Shown one piece after another: positions 1 through 8,494 of a DNA stretch of 64,000 bases. The notes beneath the pieces are model-generated. The model was not told the origin of the DNA. It made no database searches and was given only the letters and a program-made list of their open reading frames with translations. Numbering within the stretch: the first letter of the stretch is position 1; every line of letters begins with the position of its first letter. The position numbers were made by a program, and so were the translations under genes. Source of the stretch: Sporosarcina luteola (lineage in GTDB: Bacteria > Bacillota > Bacilli > Bacillales_A > Planococcaceae); contig JACHLS010000019.1 of NCBI GenBank assembly GCA_014204635.1, forward strand, positions 1,023 to 65,022. Direction: 5' to 3'.

Positions 1-1
1 G

Positions 2-150
2 TTTGCTCCAAATACCTTTCGGTATTTCTCGCAGATCTTTTTTGCTCCAAATACCTTTCGGTATTTCTCGCAGATCTTTTTTGCTCCAAATACCTTTCGG
101 TATTTCTCGCAGATCTTTTTTGCTCCAAATACCTTTCGGTATTTCTCGCA
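2..150 (-). repeat. Tandem 39-bp repeat, four copies, each a hairpin
   Basis: Copies begin at 2, 41, 80 and 119 and are nearly identical; the last loses its AGATC tail, and the array may continue left of the window. Each copy holds the perfect inverted repeat AAATACC-TTTC-GGTATTT. As minus-strand RNA, the tRNA direction, the loop reads GAAA, a GNRA tetraloop. Further out a GAG/GGA internal loop (possible sheared G-A pairs) is closed by UGC/GCA pairing. There is no U-tract after each hairpin, so these are not simple terminators. Function unknown. Confidence 0.85.
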
Positions 151-182
151 ATTTTTTTCAAACGTAAACGTTTGAAAAATTG
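150..182. repeat. AT-rich palindrome behind tRNA-Gln
   Basis: A near-perfect inverted repeat centred on CAAACGT-AA-ACGTTTG is flanked by T7 and A5 runs and lies directly after the tRNA-Gln CCA end. It can form a long hairpin, but on the minus strand the stem is followed by A residues rather than a clean U-tract. A processing or termination role for the tRNA transcript is only a guess. Confidence 0.6.
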
Positions 183-255
183 GCTGGGGTAGCTGGATTC
201 GAACCAACGAATGACGGAGTCAAAGTCCGTTGCCTTACCGCTTGGCTATACCCCA
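181..255 (-). tRNA. tRNA-Gln (anticodon TTG)
   Basis: The reverse complement folds as a 75-nt tRNA. The anticodon stem is ACGGA/TCCGT around loop CTTTGAC (anticodon TTG), the T-loop is GTTCGAATC, and the acceptor stem is TGGGGTA/TACCCCA. The 3' CCA is encoded (plus-strand TGG at 181-183). It sits about 100 bp behind tRNA-Glu in the same direction and is probably co-transcribed. Confidence 0.95.
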
Positions 256-354
256 TTCATGATATACCGAGCACCGTGCCAGCTCTATTATCCTGCGACA
301 ACAAGAAGTAATTATACACTTTCATCTTGTTTAATGCAAGTATTTTTTTAAAAG

Positions 355-426
355 TGACCCCTACGGGATTCGAACCCGTGTTACCGCCGTGAAAGGGCGG
401 TGTCTTAACCGCTTGACCAAGGGGCC
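355..426 (-). tRNA. tRNA-Glu (anticodon TTC)
   Basis: The reverse complement starts GGCCCCTTGGTCAAGCGG, has anticodon loop CTTTCAC (anticodon TTC) in a CCGCC/GGCGG stem, and T-loop GTTCGAATC. The acceptor stem GGCCCCT/AGGGGTC is followed by discriminator A. CCA is not encoded, unlike the downstream tRNA-Gln. A sigma-A promoter lies about 55 bp upstream. Confidence 0.95.
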
Positions 427-480
427 GTCTTAGTATTGTCTTTCTGTGTCTTTCGGTTTGTTTCCCAATCGACTTTTTCT

Positions 481-509
481 ATTATAGATACACTCGGGCT
501 ATTCGTCAA
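481..509 (-). promoter_or_regulatory. Sigma-A promoter of the tRNA-Glu/tRNA-Gln unit
   Basis: On the minus strand: -35 TTGACG (504-509), 17-bp spacer, -10 TATAAT (481-486). The predicted start is about 48 nt before the tRNA-Glu 5' end. The strong match and position support a dedicated tRNA promoter after the sprT-like terminator. Confidence 0.8.
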
Positions 510-640
510 CACTTTTATCCAACTTTTTTTCAAAACAGCAGACAAAGCCTATTCTGCCGCGGCTAGCCGGTATAGATTATGGATGATTGCCTTAAGCAAA
601 CCCTTATGTCCATTGATTATTAGCATCTTGAAATGTAGGT

Positions 641-676
641 AAAACAAAGCCGGACCGATTTTCTTGGTCCGGCTGA
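641..676 (-). terminator. Rho-independent terminator after the sprT-like gene
   Basis: Minus-strand stem AGCCGGACC / GGTCCGGCT (666-674 and 648-656) followed by TTGTTTT. It closes the tex - sprT-like unit before the tRNAs. Confidence 0.85.
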
Positions 677-681
677 ACGTA

Positions 682-1143
682 TTACTTGATTGTTTTGACA
701 TACGCGATTTCTCCCCTGCATTTGCCGCAGCGATACTTCCGGATGTCCATCTTTCGTTTTCGTTTGTATTCGAGTTTGCACGACAGGCATCTATATATGT
801 GCAGTACTCTCTTTTGGGGTTTTACTTCTGCCAACTGTTTGCAATAGCGTGGGGATCCTGTTTCAGCTAATAGTTTTTTAAAATCCTTATCGCCATGCTT
901 ATATCCCTTGCCTTCTAGATGTAAATGATAGTGGCATAGTTCATGTTTAATCACGCCAATCAATTCTTCCATCCCGTACTTTTCCAAGACGATTGGATTG
1001 ATCTCGATCGAGCTGTCGGACAACTTATAACGGCCGCCTGTTGTTCTTAGTCTTTTATTGAAAGACGCGGCATGGGTAAATGGTTTATTGAAAACTTGAC
1101 TGGATAGTTCTTCGATGAGTCGTTGTAGTTCGTTTTCAGTCAT
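682..1143 (-). CDS. SprT-like zinc metallopeptidase-fold protein (YdcK-like)
   Basis: A 153-aa protein of the SprT/Spartan-like family. The HExxH zinc motif is HELCHYHLH at about residues 67-75, and a second glycine/histidine stretch (GYKHGD) follows. The C-terminus carries a zinc ribbon with two CxxC pairs (CLSC at about 118, CGKC at about 139). Proteins of this family are predicted metalloproteases; the bacterial role is unclear. It starts 11 bp after the tex stop, so it is co-transcribed. The tex - sprT-like order matches B. subtilis ydcI-ydcK. Confidence 0.88.
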   Translation of the reverse strand: MTENELQRLIEELSSQVFNKPFTHAASFNKRLRTTGGRYKLSDSSIEINPIVLEKYGMEELIGVIKHELCHYHLHLEGKGYKHGDKDFKKLLAETGSPRYCKQLAEVKPQKRVLHIYRCLSCKLEYKRKRKMDIRKYRCGKCRGEIAYVKTIK

Positions 1144-1154
1144 CTTTCTCTCCG

Positions 1155-3314
1155 TTACTTCCCTGCAGGAGGCAGCATGGTTAGAGAAATTCTTCCCTTT
1201 ACCTTATCGACCGCTTCCACCCAGACTGTTACAATATCGCCGGAAGCCACGACATCTAATGGATGTTTGACGAATCCTTTCCGCAGTTTGGAAATATGAA
1301 CGAGTCCATCTTCTGACACTCCAATATCCACAAACGCACCAAAGTCGACGACATTTCTAACGGTCCCTTGCATTTCAAGACCTTCGTGCAGATCTTTAAT
1401 ATCCAACACATCCGCCTTGAGCAGCGGCTGCGGATAGTCATCACGGGGATCTCGATTCGGCCGTTGTAATGTTTCGATCACATCCTTCAGCGTCACTTCA
1501 CCAACCTGCAGTTTTTCTGCCAGTTCCGAAAGTGACAAAGACGAAAGGGCTTCTACCGCTTCCTTATGACCGAGCTTGTCTTTACTAATTCCTGCTTCAT
1601 CTAGTATTAATTTTGCTAGCTCGTAGCTTTCCGGGTGAATGCCGGTCGAGTCGAATGGATCAGCCGCTTCTGGGATACGGAGGAAACCGATTGCCTGTTC
1701 ATAGGTCTTCGCTCCAAGCCGCGGCACTTTCTTCAATTGAGTCCTTTTCGAAAAGCCGCCTTCCTCTTCCCGTTTTTTAACAATGTTTTCGGCAACTGAT
1801 TTTGATAATCCAGCTACATATTGTAAAAGGGATGGCGATGCTGTATTTACATTGACTCCGACCCTGTTTACTGCTGTTTCGACAACGAAGGATAAGGATT
1901 CGGAAAGCTTTTTCCTGGCCACATCATGCTGGTACTGTCCTACCCCAATGGATTCCGGATCAATCTTCACTAACTCTGACAGCGGATCTTGTAGTCTCCT
2001 TGCAATAGACACGGCACTTCTTTGCTCGACTTGCAAGTTCGGGAATTCTTCTCTCGCTTGGGCTGATGCGGAATAGACACTGGCCCCCGCTTCATTAACG
2101 ATGACATACGAGACTGGGCCAGCTGCTTCCTTAATGCATTCCACGATAAAGTGCTCAGTTTCTCTTGAGGCTGTTCCGTTGCCGATTGCAATAATTGAGA
2201 TGCCATACTTTTTAATTAATTCTAGTATGATCTGTTTGGATTCTTCTTTTTTGGGTTTCGGCGGATGAGGGTAGATCACCGATATTTCAAGCACCTTGCC
2301 GGTTTCATTGACGACCGCCAGCTTGCATCCCGTCCGAAATGCCGGGTCGACCCCAAGAACAATCCGTCCCTTTAAAGGAGGCTGAAGCAACAAACTCTTC
2401 AAATTCTCCGAAAAAACATGAATCGCTTGTTCTTCGGCTTTTTCCGTAAGTGCGGTTCGAATTTCCCTTTCCACTGAAGGAGCAACAAGCCGTTTAAACG
2501 CATCTTCAATCGCCAGTTTCACTTGAGCCGCTGCCGGCGAATGGCTCTTTTTCATGCGTGCTTTCTCCAGTTCTCCGATAATCCGTTCCGTCGGAAATGA
2601 AACAGAAACCCGCAGCACTTCTTCCTTCTCTCCGCGATTAAGCGCAAGCACCCTGTGTGGAACGATCTTTTTCAACGGTTCTTCGTATTCGTAATAAATA
2701 CTGTAGATGCCTCGTTCATCCTGTGCATCCTTCTTCAACGCAGACGTCATGTGACCGTCTGACCAAGCGAGCTTTCTCACTTTATCACGGAGGGCCGCAT
2801 CATCCGTTATTCGCTCTGCGATGATATCCCGGGCACCCGCAAGCGCTTCTTCTATTGTTGGTATTTCCTTTTCTTCATTAATAAATGGTGCAGCTAATTT
2901 CTCTGGCATTACCGCTGAAAATTCTAGCAGCGCATCTGCCAATGGTTCCAATCCTCTTTCGATCGCCACCATTGCCCGCGTCCGACGTTTTTGTTTGTAT
3001 GGCCGATACAAGTCCTCAACACGCTGTAGAACTGTTGCTTTATCAATTTCTTTTTTCAAATCATCCGTCAGCTTGCCTTGCTCTTCAATAAGACGGATGA
3101 CTTCTTCTTTTCGCTGTTCCAAGCTCTTTTCATAGTGAAATGCTTCTTCTATCGTTTTAATTTGAACTTCATCCAACGAACCAGTCGCTTCTTTTCGGTA
3201 ACGCGCAATGAAGGGAACTGTATTTCCAGACTCTAATAATTCTATGACACTGGCCGTCTGCCGTACGTTGGTTCCCGCACGCTTGGCCGCTTTTTCTATA
3301 ATTGCAATTGACAT
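1155..3314 (-). CDS. tex: Tex family RNA-binding transcription accessory protein
   Basis: 719 aa, the usual Tex length. The N-terminal helical region is followed by a YqgF/RuvX-like RNase-H-fold domain (around residue 320, with GRIVLGVDPAFRTGCK), helix-hairpin-helix motifs around 490-560, and a C-terminal S1 RNA-binding domain (about 645-715, with GAFVDIGVSEDGLVHIS). Tex binds nucleic acid and affects transcription elongation or RNA stability. The ATG has a good AGGAAGGA ribosome site. It lies downstream of sigB-rsbX but behind a terminator, so it is probably transcribed separately. Confidence 0.95.
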   Translation of the reverse strand: MSIAIIEKAAKRAGTNVRQTASVIELLESGNTVPFIARYRKEATGSLDEVQIKTIEEAFHYEKSLEQRKEEVIRLIEEQGKLTDDLKKEIDKATVLQRVEDLYRPYKQKRRTRAMVAIERGLEPLADALLEFSAVMPEKLAAPFINEEKEIPTIEEALAGARDIIAERITDDAALRDKVRKLAWSDGHMTSALKKDAQDERGIYSIYYEYEEPLKKIVPHRVLALNRGEKEEVLRVSVSFPTERIIGELEKARMKKSHSPAAAQVKLAIEDAFKRLVAPSVEREIRTALTEKAEEQAIHVFSENLKSLLLQPPLKGRIVLGVDPAFRTGCKLAVVNETGKVLEISVIYPHPPKPKKEESKQIILELIKKYGISIIAIGNGTASRETEHFIVECIKEAAGPVSYVIVNEAGASVYSASAQAREEFPNLQVEQRSAVSIARRLQDPLSELVKIDPESIGVGQYQHDVARKKLSESLSFVVETAVNRVGVNVNTASPSLLQYVAGLSKSVAENIVKKREEEGGFSKRTQLKKVPRLGAKTYEQAIGFLRIPEAADPFDSTGIHPESYELAKLILDEAGISKDKLGHKEAVEALSSLSLSELAEKLQVGEVTLKDVIETLQRPNRDPRDDYPQPLLKADVLDIKDLHEGLEMQGTVRNVVDFGAFVDIGVSEDGLVHISKLRKGFVKHPLDVVASGDIVTVWVEAVDKVKGRISLTMLPPAGK

Positions 3315-3561
3315 GTCATCCTTCCTTTCTTACTTAAATCATAGCAGAATCATTACATTCCTGCTTAGTTCGCCATTGGTCTTGCGATCACCTGCATGTA
3401 AAAGTTCTAATATGGGAGATAAGAGCAGAGGGAAAGGAAAGTGTTGAAGTCGTAGCGGGAGGTTCGTAAAATCATGAGACTGACGTATGGATGATTGGTG
3501 CAAACGTTAACAACTCACAAGCACGCTTAAGTGACAGACGAGACCTATTTGCTCTTTCAAA
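3315..3561. other. Intergenic region between rsbX terminator and tex
   Basis: About 250 bp upstream of tex. It should hold the tex promoter, but I see no convincing -35/-10 pair and no other structure. Confidence 0.4.
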
Positions 3562-3600
3562 ACATAAAAAAACTGCAGATTCCGTTTCCGTTTCTGCAGT
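3562..3600 (-). terminator. Terminator of the sigB operon
   Basis: Minus-strand stem ACTGCAGA / TCTGCAGT with a 13-nt loop, followed by a run of seven T, 30 bp after the rsbX stop. Confidence 0.88.
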
Positions 3601-3629
3601 ACACTATCTTCTATTCATGAATACAGGAT

Positions 3630-4238
3630 TCAGCAATCCGATCGAAGCAAGTCCCCGGCGATAAAGGTAGCATCGTCCCCGACGCCGTCCGTTGATTTTC
3701 TCACTCGCTCATACAGTTCGTAGGCATTCACGCTTTCCTGCATGCTGGCTTTCGGGCTTTTCATAATGATCCCGTCTGAGTGAAGAAAGAACATGTCGCC
3801 ATTCTGGTATTCGTACTTTTGGGTTTTCATTTTTTGTGGCCGACCGGAAAGGTAGCCCATTACCGGCAACGGGTAAATCATCTTTTGGCCGTTATGTAAA
3901 ATATACAATCGAACATTGCCTACGCAACTATATTCGATTGTACATTCTTTGTAATCCACTTTTACAATCGCGACCGCAGCCCCGCGTTTTTGCACCATAT
4001 ATTCATTGCAGCGATTTAGCAATTCGTCCAGGGATTCATGATGATACTGCTCCAGCACACGTGGAATTACTTCGGCCGACTGGCGGGCAACGACTCCATT
4101 GCCGAGCCCGTCCGCAATGGCGCAGATGAAATAATCCTTTTCCGAATGGACGAAATAGGTATCGCCTGATTCGGTATTGCCATGCTTGGCCGAATTATAA
4201 ATATAAGCTTCCACGTATTGATTCTTAAAAGTTTCCAC
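3630..4238 (-). CDS. rsbX: RsbX, PP2C-type phosphatase, sigma-B feedback regulator
   Basis: 202 aa. PP2C metal-binding motifs are visible: IADGLGNG at about 37-44, GNVRLY, FLHSDGI and GDDATF near the C-terminus. RsbX dephosphorylates RsbS and RsbR to reset the stressosome. The start is GTG, overlapping the sigB stop by one base (TAGTG), which indicates translational coupling as last gene of the sigB operon. It is transcribed from the sigma-B promoter ahead of rsbV, closing a negative feedback loop. Confidence 0.95.
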   Translation of the reverse strand: METFKNQYVEAYIYNSAKHGNTESGDTYFVHSEKDYFICAIADGLGNGVVARQSAEVIPRVLEQYHHESLDELLNRCNEYMVQKRGAAVAIVKVDYKECTIEYSCVGNVRLYILHNGQKMIYPLPVMGYLSGRPQKMKTQKYEYQNGDMFFLHSDGIIMKSPKASMQESVNAYELYERVRKSTDGVGDDATFIAGDLLRSDC

Positions 4239-5023
4239 TATGAAGCACCACCAGCTGATAATATTGCTTCCTGAAGTTTCTTGATCGCTTTTCGCTGCAG
4301 CCTCGAAACGTGCATTTGGGAAATGCCTAGCCGTTCACCCGCCTCTTTTTGGCTCAATTGTTCAATATATGTATATTGGATAATCTGCTTTTCGCGTTCG
4401 GACAAGACGTTTAACGCATTTGCAACGACTAGACGGTGATCCGTTTTTTCGAATTCCTCGTCCGGTTCTCCAATAATATCGAACAGGGTGACCGTACCCC
4501 CTTCTGAATCGGCTTCGAGTGTATGATCCATTGAAAGCGCTTGGTAGCTTCTACCCATTTCCATCGCTTCCAATACAAGTTCTTCATCAGTTTCCAAATA
4601 ATCTGCAATTTCGCTGACGAGCGGAGATCGTTGCAGTTCGGTCGTCAATGCTTCTGCAGCGGCTTTGATCTTGGGTCCGAGTTCCTTGATACGTCGTGGG
4701 ACATGGACTGCCCATGTCTTGTCGCGAAGGAACCGTTTGATTTCTCCAACGATGGTCGGCACTGCAAATGCTTCGAAACTACGTCCGAGTTCAGGATCGT
4801 ATCGGCGAATGGCGCCGAGGAGTCCGAGCATGCCGACTTGGACGATATCTTCATGATAAGGTTTGCCGTTGGAATATTTCCGGGCGATGGAATGGACGAG
4901 ACGCTCATAGTGCAAAACAAGGTTTGTTTGCGCTTCTTCGTCATTGTTTTCTTGAAAGTTTCGAATCCATTCCAGTACTTTCTCCTTTGTATCTGGCTTA
5001 TGAGTTGGCTGTTCGTTTGACAT
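4238..5023 (-). CDS. sigB: RNA polymerase sigma factor SigB
   Basis: 261 aa, group 3 sigma factor of the SigB/SigF/SigG type. Region 2 includes EDIVQVGMLGLLGAIRRYDP, region 3 follows, and region 4 HTH lies at the C-terminus (LSQKEAGERLGISQMHVSRL). It directs the general stress regulon and is held inactive by RsbW. The start codon lies inside rsbW (26-nt overlap), a typical coupling. It is flanked by rsbW and rsbX in the B. subtilis order. Confidence 0.97.
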   Translation of the reverse strand: MSNEQPTHKPDTKEKVLEWIRNFQENNDEEAQTNLVLHYERLVHSIARKYSNGKPYHEDIVQVGMLGLLGAIRRYDPELGRSFEAFAVPTIVGEIKRFLRDKTWAVHVPRRIKELGPKIKAAAEALTTELQRSPLVSEIADYLETDEELVLEAMEMGRSYQALSMDHTLEADSEGGTVTLFDIIGEPDEEFEKTDHRLVVANALNVLSEREKQIIQYTYIEQLSQKEAGERLGISQMHVSRLQRKAIKKLQEAILSAGGAS

Positions 5024-5483
5024 CTTCTTCGCCCCGCTCTCCGCCGAGATATTTGGTCATAAAGACAGTCACGCCCTCCTCATGATGTAATTTCACTTCA
5101 TCCATGAGCGTTTCCATCAAATAAAGGCCCAATCCGCCCTCTCGTAAAAATTCGACTTCGGCAGTTTCGTCATAGGGTCCAATGTGCTTCTTTGTCTCTT
5201 CGAAGTCAAAGCTTTCCCCATGATCCGCGATCATGATCTCCAGCCGGTCCTCGAAAAGTGCACACCCGACGACTACCTCCCCTTCTTCTTCTTCCTTATA
5301 AGCGTGTTGCACTGCGTTGGTTATCGCCTCGCTGGAAGCAATCTTCAAATCTTCGATGTCATCATATGTAAACCCTAGACGGCTAGCAATTCCAGAGATC
5401 ATCAAACGGGCTACACCAACATACTGCGCCTTAGCGGGAATTTTGATTTCAATATAATCATATGGTTGCATCGTGGTCCTCAC
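4998..5483 (-). CDS. rsbW: RsbW, anti-sigma-B factor and serine kinase
   Basis: 161 aa with a GHKL/HATPase_c fold: N-box EAITNAVQHAY, then ADHGESFDF and GGLGLYLMETLMD. RsbW binds SigB and phosphorylates RsbV. The gene overlaps rsbV by 26 nt at its 5' end and sigB by 26 nt at its 3' end, so the three proteins are translationally linked. Confidence 0.97.
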   Translation of the reverse strand: MRTTMQPYDYIEIKIPAKAQYVGVARLMISGIASRLGFTYDDIEDLKIASSEAITNAVQHAYKEEEEGEVVVGCALFEDRLEIMIADHGESFDFEETKKHIGPYDETAEVEFLREGGLGLYLMETLMDEVKLHHEEGVTVFMTKYLGGERGEEDVKRTANS

Positions 5484-5799
5484 TTTCCTTCTTTTCGATG
5501 TCGATGATTTCGCTTAGTCCTGTAATTTCAAATAGTCGGCTCAAGCGTCTATTCAAACCCGTAATCTTCACATGGCCGCCATTCGCTTTCACAGCTTTAT
5601 AGAAACCGACGAACACACCGAGACCGGTACTATCCATATAATCGACTTCAGACAAATCCAACTCCGCCTGCAGGTTCGGCGTTCCTTCAACAGCCGTCAA
5701 GCGTTCACGGAGTATTGGTGCGGTAAACGCATCAATTTCTCCGATAACTTTAAAGTATTGAATACTATCTTGTTCCAACAATTCAACTTGTAAGTTCAT
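5458..5799 (-). CDS. rsbV: RsbV, anti-anti-sigma factor
   Basis: 113-aa STAS protein. The phosphoacceptor serine is S57 in DYMDSTGLGVFVGF, corresponding to S56 of B. subtilis RsbV. Unphosphorylated RsbV binds RsbW and frees SigB; RsbU dephosphorylates it. First gene behind the internal sigma-B promoter at 5851-5876; ribosome site GGGGTG precedes the ATG. Confidence 0.97.
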   Translation of the reverse strand: MNLQVELLEQDSIQYFKVIGEIDAFTAPILRERLTAVEGTPNLQAELDLSEVDYMDSTGLGVFVGFYKAVKANGGHVKITGLNRRLSRLFEITGLSEIIDIEKKESEDHDATI

Positions 5800-5850
5800 T
5801 TTCGCACCCCGAATCTTTGATTTCTTCTACATATAGTACTAACTATGTAA

Positions 5851-5876
5851 ATACCCAATATGCAAAGATGTTAAAC
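5851..5876 (-). promoter_or_regulatory. Sigma-B promoter driving rsbV-rsbW-sigB-rsbX
   Basis: Minus strand: -35 GTTTAA (5871-5876), 14-bp spacer, -10 GGGTAT (5851-5856), an exact match to the known sigma-B consensus. The -35 overlaps the rsbU stop codon (TAA at 5871-5873). It gives SigB autoregulation, as at the same place in B. subtilis. Confidence 0.93.
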
Positions 5877-6884
5877 CTCTTCCGGATTCTTTTTGAAAAT
5901 GACGATAGTAAAATCATCTCCTAAACGGTATTCCTGAAGACCGGCAAGTTCGTTATATAGGTGTTCCGCCATCTTTTGGGCGGATTGATCCCTTACACTT
6001 TCCAGCAATTGTTGGATTGACTCACTTTCGATGAACCCTTCCTCCGTACGGGTTTCAGTGACGCCATCCGTCATCATTGCAATGAAGTCGCCATCCTGCA
6101 TCTGCACAGCGTGTTCTTCATAAACGACATCCGTTTTGATTCCAAGCAGCAGACCTTTCGCATTCAATTCCATAAAGGTTCCGCTTGCCGCATTAAAGTA
6201 AAGGGCTGGCTCATGACCCGCGGACGAATAAGAAAAGGTGGATGACCGGGCATCATATTTCCCGTAGAACATAGAAATGAACATGGAGTTATCGACGCTT
6301 TTTTCCACGATTCGATTAATAATATCTAGTACGGCCCGCGGGTCAGTGTCCCCTTTTTCCAATCCATCCATCCCGAACTTGATCATAGACATACAGAGCG
6401 CAGCAGGTATGCCTTTACCCATCACGTCTGCGACTGCAACACTCGCTACGTGTTGGTTTTCATTGAGAAAATAGACATAATCTCCGTTCATCTGGTGGGC
6501 CGGTTGTGAAACCCACCCGACATCCAGCCCTTTCACATTCGGCGACGTCGTTTGCAATAGTGTATCCTGCACTTTAGTAGCGACGTTCATTTCCATCTGC
6601 AAAATTTCCTGTTTACGGATCAGGCTTTGATGTTCCCGCAATGTAAGACCGTAATGTATCATCATCTCGATGAGAAAATCCATAGAAATCCAAACTTCAT
6701 CTCGCAAGTCGGGCAGCAGTTCAAGCAGTGCTGTTTTGTGGATACTTATGACATCTTCCGGCGCAATTTGCTTCTCGATGAACCGCCTGCTGAATTGTTG
6801 CCCGACGTATAAATCCTCTTCACTCTGACTGTCAATGTACTTCTTTAAAATCTCTTTATACTGCCGACCGACTTCCCGAGGCAT
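5871..6884 (-). CDS. rsbU: RsbU, PP2C-type RsbV-P phosphatase
   Basis: 337 aa. The N-terminal helical domain (about 1-80) is the RsbT-binding part in the family; the C-terminal SpoIIE/PP2C domain shows VAVADVMGKGIPAAL, SSAGHEPALY and MMTDGVTE with the metal-binding aspartates. It activates SigB by dephosphorylating RsbV when RsbT binds. It lies 16 bp after rsbT. Confidence 0.96.
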   Translation of the reverse strand: MPREVGRQYKEILKKYIDSQSEEDLYVGQQFSRRFIEKQIAPEDVISIHKTALLELLPDLRDEVWISMDFLIEMMIHYGLTLREHQSLIRKQEILQMEMNVATKVQDTLLQTTSPNVKGLDVGWVSQPAHQMNGDYVYFLNENQHVASVAVADVMGKGIPAALCMSMIKFGMDGLEKGDTDPRAVLDIINRIVEKSVDNSMFISMFYGKYDARSSTFSYSSAGHEPALYFNAASGTFMELNAKGLLLGIKTDVVYEEHAVQMQDGDFIAMMTDGVTETRTEEGFIESESIQQLLESVRDQSAQKMAEHLYNELAGLQEYRLGDDFTIVIFKKNPEEV

Positions 6885-6900
6885 CCTTCATCCTCCTATC

Positions 6901-7302
6901 TTAATGCAGCCATTTCTTTGCCGTTATAGTAGTTCCCACGCCCGGTTCAGAGACGACTTTGAATTCGTCCATCAGCCGTTTCACACCCGGCATGCCTGCA
7001 CCTAACCCTCCTGAAGTGGAATAACCATCTTCCATTACTTTTCGAAGATCGCTAATTCCAGGACCTTCATCCGATGCGATGATTTTAATTCCAAACGCAC
7101 CATTCTCACTAATTCTTTCAATTTCGATTTTCCCTTTGCCAGCATACAGATAAATATTTCTTGCCAATTCACTGATTGCTGTCGTAATACGAGCCTGGTC
7201 AACAGTGCCGAAACCGGTCTTTTTTGCTTCATTCCGGCCCAATTGCCGTGCAGCAACAATATCCCACTCCGTGTATATCTCTACAGAAGACCGATAACTC
7301 AT
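6901..7302 (-). CDS. rsbT: RsbT, switch serine/threonine kinase
   Basis: 133-aa HATPase-type kinase: N-box ISELARNIYLYAG, then ASDEGPGI and GLGAGMPGVKRLMD. In stressosome signalling RsbT phosphorylates RsbS and RsbR, is released, and activates RsbU. It starts 2 bp after the rsbS stop. Confidence 0.96.
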   Translation of the reverse strand: MSYRSSVEIYTEWDIVAARQLGRNEAKKTGFGTVDQARITTAISELARNIYLYAGKGKIEIERISENGAFGIKIIASDEGPGISDLRKVMEDGYSTSGGLGAGMPGVKRLMDEFKVVSEPGVGTTITAKKWLH

Positions 7303-7304
7303 GG

Positions 7305-7667
7305 TCAGGCCTCCAATTCTTTATAAAGTTTGTCCAATCCGTTTTCCAAGTCAAGGGCTGTCATGACATTTTCCATACGGATTCCTAGTTCAATCAGTGT
7401 AATGGCAACAGCAGGTTGGATACCCGTTATCACAACTTTTGCCCCCATCAGTCCTGTCATATTGATCACATCACCTAGCACTTTTGCAATGAAGGAATCA
7501 ATAAAATCGATTGGTGTCAAATCAATAACGACACCCAGCGCTGATGTTTCATGCATCTTTGTCAACAAATCTTCTTGAAATTGTATAGCGGTCTGATCAT
7601 CCAATTCCCATTGTATGGACACGATGAGAACGTCGTTCAATTTTAATATTGGAATCCGGGTTTTCAT
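7305..7667 (-). CDS. rsbS: RsbS, stressosome STAS protein
   Basis: 120-aa single-domain STAS protein. The phosphorylatable serine is S58 in TPIDFIDSFIAKVLG, matching S59 of B. subtilis. RsbS captures RsbT in the unstressed stressosome. Overlaps the rsbR stop by 4 nt (ATGA). Confidence 0.96.
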   Translation of the reverse strand: MKTRIPILKLNDVLIVSIQWELDDQTAIQFQEDLLTKMHETSALGVVIDLTPIDFIDSFIAKVLGDVINMTGLMGAKVVITGIQPAVAITLIELGIRMENVMTALDLENGLDKLYKELEA

Positions 7668-8494
7668 TCACCATCCACCTCCACAATTTCTCTGTTAGTC
7701 ATTGCCAATGCTGCCTGCATTCCTTTTTGCAGCGTACTCTTTGTAGTAAAATCATGCAAGTTGATGCCCAACGCTACGATTGTTTGGGCGATTTCAGGCC
7801 GAATGCCGACCAACATGCATTTTGCTCCGACCAGACGGACTGCATCCGCCGCTTGGATAATATGATGTGCCACCATCGTGTCGACGACAGGCACGCCTGT
7901 AATATCAAGAAGGACGACTTCAGCACGCTGGCTGACGACCCCTTCCAATAGATTTTCCATAATCAGTTTCGCCCGCTCCGTGTCAATGGTTCCGACAAGG
8001 GGCATGACCGAGATTTTGTCGAATACAGGTATGAGAGAAGCCGATAGCTCTTGCAACGCGATCTTTTGCAAACTCACGGTACGTTCCCACTCGGCCGAAT
8101 AGGCGTCGATGATGCTTTCACGAAGCGGACTGATCCACCTTGTGATTGTTTCGACGAACTGGCGCAGATTGCTGTCATTCATAATGCCTTTTTTTTCTAA
8201 CAATCCAAATACGACAAAGGAAAAGTTGTCGATCGCTTTATTGACAAATTTGATTGACCAGCCAAAGCGGACAATCTTCTCTGTAAAATCATTGAGTTTG
8301 TCACTATCAATAGCAGTGGTTTCCATGATATTGGATGTCATCAATTCCGCAAATTCCCGGCTTGTTTTTTCCACAAGATGCTCGGGCATAAAGTGGAAAA
8401 AACGCTCCCCCTTCTCCTCTTTCATTTGCGCAATCCAACACTCAATGATTTCATCCATGTTTTGATTGATACTATCTACCATGAGTTTATTCAT
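7664..8494 (-). CDS. rsbR: RsbR, stressosome sensor (RsbRA type)
   Basis: 276 aa. The N-terminal non-heme globin-like sensory domain (about 1-150) is followed by a C-terminal STAS domain. T172 (GTIDTERAK) and T206 (GVPVVDTMVAHH) correspond to T171 and T205 of B. subtilis RsbRA. First gene of the rsb cluster, with ribosome site AAGGAGGC. Only this one RsbR-type gene is in the window; paralogues would lie elsewhere. Confidence 0.95.
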   Translation of the reverse strand: MNKLMVDSINQNMDEIIECWIAQMKEEKGERFFHFMPEHLVEKTSREFAELMTSNIMETTAIDSDKLNDFTEKIVRFGWSIKFVNKAIDNFSFVVFGLLEKKGIMNDSNLRQFVETITRWISPLRESIIDAYSAEWERTVSLQKIALQELSASLIPVFDKISVMPLVGTIDTERAKLIMENLLEGVVSQRAEVVLLDITGVPVVDTMVAHHIIQAADAVRLVGAKCMLVGIRPEIAQTIVALGINLHDFTTKSTLQKGMQAALAMTNREIVEVDGE

